From contig CAYYAQ010000212.1 of the NCBI GenBank assembly GCA_964469555.1, forward strand, positions 1 through 7,391: 7,391 nt of DNA, read 5' to 3'. The position numbers were made by a program, and so were the translations under genes. The DNA is from CAYYAQ01 sp964469555. Its GTDB lineage: Bacteria > Planctomycetota > UBA1135 > UBA2386. This document shows, one piece after another, positions 1-6,093 of this stretch; position 1 is the stretch's first letter, and each line of letters begins with the position of its first letter. The notes beneath the pieces were generated by a model. It was not told where the DNA came from. It saw only the letters and a list, made by a program, of their open reading frames with translations, and searched no databases.

Positions 1-1
1 C

Positions 2-244
2 CACCGGCACGAGCGCCGCCCGTTGCACGCTACCTTCCTGCTGGATGCCAGAGGCAGGATTCGCTGGCGGGACATCGGCAACATTCCGTTCGTGGACTCC
101 AGCTGGTTGCTCGAAGAGAGCCAGCGACTGCTCGAGTGGAAGGGGCCCTCACCGAATCCCGCGCACCGGGGACGTGATGGCTGGCGCTCGTCGGGTCACT
201 TCGACCCGCCGGCCATCCGCAGGGATGTCCGGTATTTGGTGTAG
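2..244 (+). CDS. Redoxin (AhpC/TSA-like thioredoxin fold) family protein, C-terminal fragment
   Basis: The reading frame is open from the left edge, so the 5' part lies outside the window. The first 45 or so visible residues (RPLHATFLLDARGRIRW, then a PFVDSSWLLEESQRLL-type helix) match the end of AhpC/TSA-type redoxin domains: a cis-Pro-like loop, the strand ATFLLD, a G-R-I-R-W hairpin and the final amphipathic helix. Such proteins reduce peroxides or thiols, but the active-site cysteines are not in view, so the exact activity cannot be judged. After the helix there is a tail of about 35 residues rich in Pro, Arg and Gly that does not look like the domain. Its last 49 bases overlap the 3' end of the convergent propeller gene. 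A TGA at 175-177 in the next frame would end the protein near the domain boundary, so a frameshift near 150-175 is possible. Confidence 0.7.
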   Translation, partial: HRHERRPLHATFLLDARGRIRWRDIGNIPFVDSSWLLEESQRLLEWKGPSPNPAHRGRDGWRSSGHFDPPAIRRDVRYLV

Positions 245-1485
245 TGGGTGTACTCGCCGTCGACGCACATCCAGAGCACCGCGGGTCCCGACGTGCCGCG
301 GTTGCGCACGACGAACGGCCGCACGTTGTGGTGCTTCGAGTTCTCGGTCACGGGCGACGACGTCCAGGTCTTGCCGAGATCGTGAGTCTGCCATCGCTCG
401 ATCTCGAACACACCATCGACGTGCCGCGAGACGTACACCACGTTCGGATCCTCGTGGTCGAGAACGACTCCGCCGGAATAGTGCGGTTCGCGCTCTCGTC
501 GGCCGGATGGAGTTGCCGGAAACCACGGGCCAGCGATGCAGATCTCGTGATCGACGAAGCGCTGACCGTCCCATCGGGCGTAGTGGTAGCGGTGTTCGCG
601 CTCCTGCGGCAACCGCGCGTAGACGATGACGGGATGTCCCTTGGCGTCCTCGGCGACGTCCCAGATCCACGCGCGAACATCGGTCTTCTTGCCGTCGTAG
701 ACCACGTCGCCGCTCCGCGGCACGAAGGGCAGCGCCGCGAGCAAAGTGATCGTCGACCCGTCGGCTCGCTCGAACCGCCCACCGCGGTAGCGCGCGTAGT
801 AGATGCTGTTTTGCGGCTCGTTGCGTGGGTGCCCATCCGTGAACGCCAGGTGGATCGTGTCGCGACCGTTGGACTCGGCCTTGAGGTACGGACGATTGTG
901 CGTCGTAGACCCGCCGCGCATCAGCACGATCCGGCCTTCGCTCCAGGTCATGCCACCGTCGTCGGACACCGACATCGTCGGCTTCCAGTGGTCACCGCGC
1001 CAGAACATGTAGACGCGGTCGTTCTCGGCGGTGAGCCGATACGGATTGGGGTAGCAGTAGTTGTTGCGCCCGTACTTCCCGGCGTTCGGCCGAAACACGC
1101 GCTCCGCTCGCCAGACCGTGATGTCCTCCGGCTGCTCCGTCGTGCGCGCGTAGAACGCCTCGCCCGCGTGTTTCGTATAGACGACGGTGATCCGACCGTC
1201 GGCCGCGATCCAGAGTGCCGGATTGGCGTGGTCATCTCTCTCGAGTCGTTTACGAACGACGACTTCGGTGATGTGCGCGGATGCGTGGTCGAATTGACCG
1301 ACGACGATGTCGCCACGGCTGTTCACCCAACCCGCGTACGTGCGGTCGTGGTTCCCCGCGAAGTGCACGGCACGGGGATCGGCAAACCAACACCACGCAC
1401 CATCCGGTGTGAGGACCCTCGGGAGCGGCTGTGTGCTCGAACACGCGCCGAGGAAGATCAGGAGAAGGCAGGGTATTTGGAACAT
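196..1485 (-). CDS. BNR_4-type beta-propeller lipoprotein (putative polysaccharide-binding or lyase-like)
   Basis: This 429-residue protein is probably exported and lipidated: a hydrophobic stretch (residues 5-13) ends in a lipobox L12-G13-A14-C15. The mature part begins with DGAWCWFADPRAV (28-40) and then RTYAGWVNSRGDI, the signature opening of BNR_4 (BNR repeat-containing family) propellers. Two Asp-box motifs are visible: S174-x-D-x-G-x-T-W181 and T367-x-D-x-G-x-T-W374. Conserved His-rich loops include HNRPY (196-200), HYARW (301-305) and HHNVRP (385-390). BNR_4-like seven-bladed propellers include ulvan lyases of families PL24/PL25, but catalysis here is only inferred. Length is normal for the family. 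The start ATG (1485-1483) is chosen because it places the signal peptide at the N terminus; no clear Shine-Dalgarno is seen. It is divergent from the SGNH hydrolase gene, suggesting a shared glycan-processing role. Its 3' end overlaps the redoxin gene. Confidence 0.85.
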   Translation of the reverse strand: MFQIPCLLLIFLGACSSTQPLPRVLTPDGAWCWFADPRAVHFAGNHDRTYAGWVNSRGDIVVGQFDHASAHITEVVVRKRLERDDHANPALWIAADGRITVVYTKHAGEAFYARTTEQPEDITVWRAERVFRPNAGKYGRNNYCYPNPYRLTAENDRVYMFWRGDHWKPTMSVSDDGGMTWSEGRIVLMRGGSTTHNRPYLKAESNGRDTIHLAFTDGHPRNEPQNSIYYARYRGGRFERADGSTITLLAALPFVPRSGDVVYDGKKTDVRAWIWDVAEDAKGHPVIVYARLPQEREHRYHYARWDGQRFVDHEICIAGPWFPATPSGRREREPHYSGGVVLDHEDPNVVYVSRHVDGVFEIERWQTHDLGKTWTSSPVTENSKHHNVRPFVVRNRGTSGPAVLWMCVDGEYTHYTKYRTSLRMAGGSK

Positions 1486-1617
1486 CGTGGATCACGGTCG
1501 CACGCAGGATGCCTTTGCGCAAGCGAATGTCGGTCCATGAGGCGACGCGCCGGTGTCAGTCGCCGTCGCGGACAAGGACGGAAGGAAGTCGAGGTGGGGG
1601 CCTGCTAAGGTGCGGTC
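1486..1617. promoter_or_regulatory. Divergent intergenic region between the propeller and SGNH genes
   Basis: These 132 bases separate two divergent start codons and must hold the promoters for both genes unless they are transcribed from further away. I see no convincing -35/-10 pair and no long palindrome. The only clear signal is AAGG at 1607-1610, seven bases before the SGNH start codon. Confidence 0.4.
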
Positions 1618-2685
1618 ATGACGCGACTCCCGTACTCCCTCCTCGCCCTCCTCGCTGCGCCGCTGCCGGCGCAGATCGATTGGCATGACGCGCGGTCGTT
1701 TCGCGTCGAAGGCCAGGCGTTCCAGAAGACTGCCGCACCGTTCGATCGGCTCCCGGCGCGCGCGAAGGACGAGGTCCGCGCACCGGTGTGGAAACTCAGC
1801 CGCCACTCCGCGGGCATCTGCGTGCGGTTCAGGACCGACGCGGGTGCGATCCACGTCCGGTGGTCGCTCACCGAGAAAGCGCTCGCGATGCCGCACATGC
1901 CCGCGACCGGAGTGAGCGGCGTCGATCTCTACGTGAAGCACGCTGGTCGTTGGCGCTGGTTGCAGACGGGCAGGCCGCGCCGTTTCCCGGACAACGAGGC
2001 CCGGTTGGCGCGCGGAATGAAAGCGATCGCGCGGGACTACCTCCTCTACCTGCCGCTCTACAACGGTGTCTCGAAGCTCGCCATCGGCGTCACCAAAGGC
2101 GCGGACATCGGCAAGGGCACACCCCCGCGACACGCCAAGCCTCTGGTGTTCTACGGCACGTCGATCACCCACGGCGCGTGTGCATCGCGGCCGGGCACGT
2201 GCCACACGGCTCGCCTCGGCCGGGCGCTCGACCGACCGGTCATCAACCTCGGATTCTCCGGCAACGGTACGATGGATCCGTCGATCACGCGGCTGCTCGG
2301 AGAAATCGACGCGGCGGTGTTCGTGATCGACTGCCTGCCGAACATGAGAGGCAAGACGGTGAAGGAACGTACGGCGCCACTCGTGCGGGCACTGCGGAAG
2401 GCGCGCCCCGGCACGCCGATCCTCCTCGTCGAGGACCGCACGTACTCGAACGCGTTCCTGTTTCAGGACCTCGCAGCTCGTAACACCGCGAATCGGGCGG
2501 CGCTGTCATCGCAGTTCGCGCGACTGCAGAAGGACGGCGTCAAGGGGCTCTTCTACCTCGAGGGCGACTCGCTCCTCGGCGAAGACGGGGACGACACCGT
2601 CGACGGCTCCCACCCCACGGACCTCGGTTTCGCGAGACACACCCGCGTGTTCGCGACGAAGCTGCGCACGATCCTGAACGAATGA
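1618..2685 (+). CDS. Exported SGNH hydrolase (GxDLY plus Lipase_GDSL_3-type esterase)
   Basis: This 355-residue protein has a short signal peptide (cleavage likely after LPAQ, about residue 19). The N-terminal beta-sandwich carries the GVSGVDLYVKHAGRW motif (98-112) of the GxDLY domain. The C-terminal SGNH domain has all four blocks: YGTSITHG (179-186) with nucleophile Ser182; LGFSGNGTMD (211-220) with the oxyanion Gly/Asn; DCLPN (238-242) with block-III Asn242; and D329-G-S-H332, the Asp-His pair. Enzymes of this architecture hydrolyse O-acyl esters, often on carbohydrates; the substrate here is unknown. The catalytic residues are intact, so it should be active. The start ATG is supported by AAGG seven bases upstream and by the signal peptide. 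The neighbouring divergent propeller lipoprotein supports a role in polysaccharide de-esterification. No terminator hairpin was seen after the stop. Confidence 0.88.
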   Translation: MTRLPYSLLALLAAPLPAQIDWHDARSFRVEGQAFQKTAAPFDRLPARAKDEVRAPVWKLSRHSAGICVRFRTDAGAIHVRWSLTEKALAMPHMPATGVSGVDLYVKHAGRWRWLQTGRPRRFPDNEARLARGMKAIARDYLLYLPLYNGVSKLAIGVTKGADIGKGTPPRHAKPLVFYGTSITHGACASRPGTCHTARLGRALDRPVINLGFSGNGTMDPSITRLLGEIDAAVFVIDCLPNMRGKTVKERTAPLVRALRKARPGTPILLVEDRTYSNAFLFQDLAARNTANRAALSSQFARLQKDGVKGLFYLEGDSLLGEDGDDTVDGSHPTDLGFARHTRVFATKLRTILNE

Positions 2686-2738
2686 CGAGCGAGCCCGCAT
2701 GCCGTGGCTGGACTGGTTGCTCATGGGCGTAAGCAGAG

Positions 2739-3038
2739 CTATCTGAACCTCTCCTCCACGCAGGGTAGCGATATCTGTGTGCGTGGGTTTTCGCGGCGGC
2801 GGTTCCAAAGATCCCAGAGGACCATGTTGAAGAAATTGGGGTCGTTGATCGTGCAACGAATCGCGGCGTCACCGCCACCCGCACCGCCACTGCCACCGAC
2901 GGCGAGCGTCAACTCGCCCGGGATGATCCGGCGACGATTCACGCCGTAGCCGAGGCCCAGGAAGTTGTTGCCGGTTCCAGCCTTGCTGGAACCCAGAAGC
3001 TGATCCTCATCGAGAAGGACTCCGATGGTCGCCTGCAC
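2739..3038 (-). CDS. Small Gly-rich ORF of unknown function downstream of the NrfD gene
   Basis: I do not recognise this 99-residue reading frame. It uses a GTG start (3038-3036) with GGAG at 3043-3046, four bases upstream, and begins 28 bases after the NrfD stop codon on the same strand. Third codon positions are mostly G or C, as in the real genes nearby, and the composition is protein-like: LLDEDQLLG (8-16), NNFLGLGYG (24-32), a GGSGGAGGGD linker (48-57), then NDPNFFNMVLWDLWNR (65-80). The tail after residue 80 looks less coding-like. There is no signal peptide or membrane segment. The frame stays open upstream of the GTG at least to base 3120, inside the NrfD 3' end, so it could be the remnant of a longer protein. 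A perfect dyad at 2973-2993 lies inside it. It may be a real fourth gene of the operon, a pseudogene, or non-coding. Confidence 0.35.
   Translation of the reverse strand: MQATIGVLLDEDQLLGSSKAGTGNNFLGLGYGVNRRRIIPGELTLAVGGSGGAGGGDAAIRCTINDPNFFNMVLWDLWNRRRENPRTQISLPCVEERFR
2973..2993. repeat. Perfect inverted repeat, 9-bp arms with 3-base loop
   Basis: GGTTCCAGC, CTT, GCTGGAACC reads as a perfect stem-loop. No T-run follows on either strand, so it is not a classical intrinsic terminator. It lies within the small ORF downstream of the NrfD gene and could be an RNA hairpin, a protein-binding dyad, or chance. Confidence 0.55.
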
Positions 3039-3066
3039 GAGACTCCGGTCATCGCCGTGGGTGTTG

Positions 3067-4227
3067 CTACGCTGGTTCCTGATCTTCCTGACACACCACC
3101 GGCAACAGCCGGATTGCGACCCATAGGGCCACCAGCGGGAGCACGAGTACGACGGCTGCCGCGATCAGACCTTCGCGCCCGCCCCAGCGCGGTGCGTAGT
3201 CGACGAATCCCCGGAGGCTCTTGGACAGTATCTGTCCGCCCATGATGACGTTCCAGCGCATGGCCAGCACTTGTATCAGGACGAGCAACCCAGCCAACCC
3301 GCTGAGACGCATCATCAATCGGGGGTCGAGCCCGGGACGAGTCGCAACCAGCAGGAGCACGAACGGACAGATGGAGCCAAGGAGAACCTGCAGCAGCCCG
3401 TAGGACACCGTCAGGTGTTCCGTGAGCAGGATGAAGACGGCGTGCCATTCGGCCCCGGACTCGTAGGCCCGGTGCGCCAACTCCAACGTCTCGAGGCACA
3501 CTGCCAGGACGAGGGAGATCCACAGGTAGAGCGACAGGGTACGGACGCATGCGGCGTCTGCTTGGATGCGTCGTCGCCGACAGTTGATGAGGTAGAGGAC
3601 CAGGACCGCGGCGACACCTGAGACAATCGCGGACGTCAAGAAGATGACCGGCATCAGTGGCGTGGACCACCAGGGATTCGCCTTGACGGCGCCGAACAGG
3701 AAGCCGACGTAGCCGTGCAGCACGCACGCGATGGGGACGCCCACGATCGCGAGAATACGGCCGACCCGCGCGTCCACTGCTCTGGCATTATCGGTGATCT
3801 CTCGGCAGCCCAACGACAGCACCCGATAGATCAGCCCGGAGACGCCGGTGCTCGAGCCCGCTCGTTCGACGATCGTTGGCCGAAACTCGAGCCAGACTTC
3901 GACCAGCAGGACCAGCATGTACGTGCCGTAGACGAAGCCGAACGCTGCGATTGCCGAAGTGAAACTCGGCGTGATCACGACGTTGAAAGCGCGCTCGGGG
4001 TGATGCAGATGAAGCAGAAGTGGGAGAGTTGCGAACGCGCAGAAGCACAGGGACGTGACCAGCGCCAGACGCGCCACGGGCTTCAAGACCGCGCGGTCGA
4101 ACACGTGGAAGAGCGCGGAGATCACGAACGCACCCGCGACCACACCCGTGATGTACGGGTAGATCACGATCATGATGCTCCACGCGACGTGGACATCGTT
4201 CGGGAACACGAACTCCTGCCCTTGCAT
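3067..4227 (-). CDS. NrfD/PsrC-family integral membrane subunit (quinol-interacting)
   Basis: This 386-residue protein has about eight to nine membrane segments (roughly 16-40, 51-72, 91-112, 157-181, 190-214, 230-250, 265-293, 307-323, 352-378). NrfD-family signatures are clear: HLHHPERAF (73-81), then P-x-F-T-S-A; P165-x5-H171-G-Y-x-G; P185-W-W-S-T-P-L-M-P; S199-A-I-V-S-G204; and RWNVIMGGQ (324-332). Such subunits (PsrC, NrfD, DsrP, QrcD) exchange electrons between the quinone pool and a periplasmic FeS partner. The start ATG overlaps the ferredoxin stop by one base (TGATG), with a strong GAGGTG at 4233-4238 five bases upstream, so translation is probably coupled. The partner subunit is the ferredoxin encoded just before it. 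Direction of electron flow cannot be read from the sequence. A specific name such as nrfD or dsrP is not justified without a catalytic partner. Confidence 0.92.
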   Translation of the reverse strand: MQGQEFVFPNDVHVAWSIMIVIYPYITGVVAGAFVISALFHVFDRAVLKPVARLALVTSLCFCAFATLPLLLHLHHPERAFNVVITPSFTSAIAAFGFVYGTYMLVLLVEVWLEFRPTIVERAGSSTGVSGLIYRVLSLGCREITDNARAVDARVGRILAIVGVPIACVLHGYVGFLFGAVKANPWWSTPLMPVIFLTSAIVSGVAAVLVLYLINCRRRRIQADAACVRTLSLYLWISLVLAVCLETLELAHRAYESGAEWHAVFILLTEHLTVSYGLLQVLLGSICPFVLLLVATRPGLDPRLMMRLSGLAGLLVLIQVLAMRWNVIMGGQILSKSLRGFVDYAPRWGGREGLIAAAVVLVLPLVALWVAIRLLPVVCQEDQEPA

Positions 4228-5048
4228 CAGATCACCTCGTCGGAGATGCCCACGTAGCGGAGCTTCGGGTGCGTGCCGAGATGGGCCTTGAGGACCGTGG
4301 TGGGGACCTTGGCAATCCGCTTCCGGACCTCACTCTCCGGATCGTCCAAACGACCGAAAATGCGTGCGTTCACTGGGCAGGCCTCCACACACGCCGGGCT
4401 CTCGTCTCGCATGATCCGGTGATAGCACCACGTGCACTTGTCCGCCGTCTCGGTCTCGGGGTTGATGAACCGAACGCCGTACGGACACGCCTGGACGCAG
4501 TATGAGCAGCCGATGCAGTGCTCGGGATCCACGAGCTCGACGCCCTCCGGTGATGTGATGGAGGCATGCGTCGGGCAGACCTGGTTGCAGGGCGCGTCGT
4601 CGCAGTGATTGCAGAGCTTGGGAACGAAATAGGCCCTCTCCACGGTTTCCGGGTCGGGCTCCGGTATGTCCGAGCCCGGATACCCCGCTTCGGGGACCTT
4701 GTCCACCTGGATCGTACCGTCCTTGAGGTGCACGTAGCGTTCTACCCACGTGCGATGAAATCCCTCCGGGACCTTGTTCTCGACGCGACACGCTGTCATG
4801 CACTTGCCGGCACCGACGCACTTCTCCGAATCCACGAGGAACCCAAAGACCGGCCGACCGCCCGCGCTTCTCTTGATGCCCTGGGATTGGCCGGACAAGA
4901 CCCCGCCGCTCACGGACTCCCCGCCGGTCACCGGGTCGTTGCATCCCGNNNNNNNNNNGAGCGTCGTGGTCTGTTCGAGGAAGCGGCGACGGGAAACCAC
5001 CTCTTCCGATTCACACCCGCATCCCGAGTCGCACTTCTCTTGAGTCAT
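4227..5048 (-). CDS. Tat-exported four-cluster ferredoxin (NrfC/PsrB/DsrO-like), contains assembly gap
   Basis: This protein (273 residues counting the gap as drawn) shuttles electrons between a heme or catalytic subunit and the NrfD partner, outside the cytoplasmic membrane. A Tat motif S19-R-R-R-F-L24 is followed by a hydrophobic region interrupted by ten N, then G35-C36-N, which would fit a lipobox. Cluster Cys sets: C77, C83, C87 (with Ala80 where the second Cys is expected); C146-x2-C149-x4-C154-x3-C158-P; C178-x2-C181-x2-C184-x3-C188-P; C205-x2-C208-x11-C220-x3-C224-P. That makes 15 of the usual 16 ligands. The RTWVERY segment (99-105) is typical of the family. The N-terminal leader before the Tat motif is unusually Cys-rich (C6, C10, C12). 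The ATG is supported by AAGGAA at 5057-5062, eight bases upstream. It follows the cytochrome gene by 18 bases and overlaps the NrfD gene by one. Confidence 0.92.
   Translation of the reverse strand: MTQEKCDSGCGCESEEVVSRRRFLEQTTTLXXXXGCNDPVTGGESVSGGVLSGQSQGIKRSAGGRPVFGFLVDSEKCVGAGKCMTACRVENKVPEGFHRTWVERYVHLKDGTIQVDKVPEAGYPGSDIPEPDPETVERAYFVPKLCNHCDDAPCNQVCPTHASITSPEGVELVDPEHCIGCSYCVQACPYGVRFINPETETADKCTWCYHRIMRDESPACVEACPVNARIFGRLDDPESEVRKRIAKVPTTVLKAHLGTHPKLRYVGISDEVI
4233..4238 (-). promoter_or_regulatory. Ribosome binding site of the NrfD gene
   Basis: GAGGTG lies inside the last codons of the ferredoxin gene, five bases before the NrfD ATG. Together with the TGATG stop/start overlap it indicates translational coupling of the two subunits. 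Confidence 0.7.
4949..4958. other. Assembly gap (10 N) inside the ferredoxin signal peptide
   Basis: Ten undetermined bases lie in the hydrophobic part of the Tat signal. The frame continues on both sides, so the real missing length should be 1 modulo 3. As drawn only three to four residues are missing, leaving too short a hydrophobic core for a Tat signal, so the gap is probably a placeholder for a longer stretch. Confidence 0.95.
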
Positions 5049-5056
5049 GGGGTTGG

Positions 5057-5062
5057 TTCCTT
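5057..5062 (-). promoter_or_regulatory. Ribosome binding site of the ferredoxin gene
   Basis: AAGGAA on the minus strand lies eight bases before the ATG at 5048-5046, in the 18-base spacer after the cytochrome stop codon. It supports this start, which matters because the signal peptide is broken by the gap. Confidence 0.65.
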
Positions 5063-5066
5063 GTAG

Positions 5067-5630
5067 CTACTTCGTCGCGGTGTCGTGAGCCCCGTGGCAC
5101 TCGAGGCACACGTTCGGGCTATCGGGTTTCTCCGCGTCCGTGTCGACGAGATGCTCCGCGACGTCGATCAGGAGGAAATCGTCGGGTTTGCCAATGACAG
5201 CCTCGTGGCACACGAGACAGGTGGTCCGGCGCTTCGCGGTGTAGAGATCCATGGTGGTCAGGAAGTCGCCGTCCCACTTCCCCGCGGGATCCACGGACAT
5301 TCCCTCCGTTTCCTTGGCCTTTCGCGCCTGGGCGGCATGGATGCGGCCCACGCCGTGGCAATGCGCGCACATGACGGCCTCATGAGGCAAGTCCGCGCGC
5401 TCCTTCTTCACGGTGACATGACACTCCAGGCACACGGTGTCCGCCTGCAAGATGCTCGGTTGCGCCGCGATCTCGCCCAGCGCATCAGCGCGGTACGGGC
5501 CGAGTTGGCCAAAGCTCTCGGGGACGAGGTAATTGCGTGTCACCAGGGACACGACGACTCCGCCCAGAATCAGGAGGGTCAGGATCCACAGGTGCCGTGT
5601 GTCCCGAGAGAAGGGCTGTTTCCACGTCAT
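5067..5630 (-). CDS. Membrane-anchored tetraheme c-type cytochrome
   Basis: This 187-residue protein has one N-terminal membrane anchor (about 14-30, uncleaved by appearance) and a periplasmic domain with four CxxCH heme sites: C67-C70-H71, C88-C91-H92, C138-C141-H142 and C175-C178-H179. Outside these motifs the periplasmic part has exactly four further His residues (83, 98, 160, 182), which would allow bis-His ligation of all four hemes; this assignment is inferred. Its role should be electron transfer between the adjacent ferredoxin/NrfD module and a periplasmic partner, comparable in position to NrfB, DsrJ or QrcA. It has four hemes rather than the three of DsrJ or five of NrfB. It is the first gene of the operon; the ferredoxin gene follows after 18 bases. 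No clear Shine-Dalgarno is visible before the ATG at 5630-5628, but the start fits the anchor. Confidence 0.9.
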   Translation of the reverse strand: MTWKQPFSRDTRHLWILTLLILGGVVVSLVTRNYLVPESFGQLGPYRADALGEIAAQPSILQADTVCLECHVTVKKERADLPHEAVMCAHCHGVGRIHAAQARKAKETEGMSVDPAGKWDGDFLTTMDLYTAKRRTTCLVCHEAVIGKPDDFLLIDVAEHLVDTDAEKPDSPNVCLECHGAHDTATK

Positions 5631-5939
5631 CGACAGTCTTGCGGCTGAGTCACGCAGTGGTTGAGGTGTTGTTGGGCGATCAGCTCATCCTATCCAGTAG
5701 CGTCTTGATCGGCTGGGTCGATGCCAACACAAATCTGCACCAGAGTCGAGGGTCCTTGAGAAGGAAAGCGTCGAGAGGTGCGTCCGATACCACTCGTTGG
5801 CATTTGTGACCGGATGCGGGCGATGCGTTCGACGTCATCGGGGTCGCCACGCGCCTTGCGTGCTGAGGATAGGTGGGGCGACCGCAGATTCCCCTGACCA
5901 CCCGGAGTCGAGCGGTACCTCGGATCCGCTGATCCCCGT
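5631..5939. other. Non-coding or decayed stretch upstream of the cytochrome operon
   Basis: No recognisable gene is present on either strand; open frames here give Arg/Pro/Ser-rich, domain-free translations. The operon promoter should lie in this stretch, but I cannot point to a convincing -35/-10 pair or a sigma-54 GG/GC site. It may be partly decayed mobile-element DNA, since it adjoins the transposase remnant. Confidence 0.4.
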
Positions 5940-5972
5940 CCCCAACCGCCACCGGAACCAAGTCAAGAGCCG

Positions 5973-6065
5973 CCCGATTGCCCGGCGCCGCCCACCGCAG
6001 GGACAGTGCAACACAGCCGCGAGAAACACCCGCTGCACAAGCCCGGACCACAACATCCGCTCCGG
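5973..6065 (-). pseudogene. Remnant of an IS91-type (Y2) transposase C-terminal zinc-finger region
   Basis: The minus-strand translation reads PERMLWSGLVQRVF, then LAAVLHCPCGGRRRAIG. This matches the pattern W-x-E-L-x-x-R-V-F-x-x-D-V-L-x-C-P-x-C-G-G-R-R-R-x-I seen near the C terminus of IS91/IS801-type transposases. Only about 31 codons are recognisable: upstream the frame runs into unrelated sequence antisense to the glycoside-hydrolase remnant, and downstream the expected ITDP...LGLP segment is absent, so the gene is truncated and probably frameshifted. No start, catalytic Tyr motif or element end is present. The call rests on pattern memory over a short segment and could be chance, but the C-P-C-G-G-R-R-R string in this context is distinctive. 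Confidence 0.42.
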
Positions 6066-6093
6066 GTGTCGTCGCTTGTCCTTGAAGGTGAAG

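Noticed and set aside
244..1608. Long open frame on the plus strand, 454 codons
   Set aside because: It is antisense to the propeller gene, has no recognisable domain, is very rich in Arg and Val, and is explained by the high G/C third positions of the real gene on the other strand.
2939..3727. Second minus-strand frame of 262 codons inside the NrfD gene
   Set aside because: The NrfD frame shows clear family motifs and membrane segments; this frame gives an Arg/Pro-rich translation without a domain.
4566..5066. Plus-strand open frame opposite the ferredoxin gene
   Set aside because: It is antisense to a gene with complete cluster motifs and shows no domain of its own.
5720..5815. Possible inverted repeats ATGCCAAC/TTGGCAT near CACAAAT upstream of the cytochrome gene
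   Set aside because: The pieces are in swapped order and do not form one consistent palindrome or direct repeat, so a regulator site cannot be supported.
5797..6093. Upstream extension of the frame containing the glycoside-hydrolase-like fragment
   Set aside because: The translation is rich in Arg, Cys and Pro, has no similarity to the C-terminal part, and lies antisense to the transposase-like remnant, so the recognisable coding part is taken to begin near 6094.
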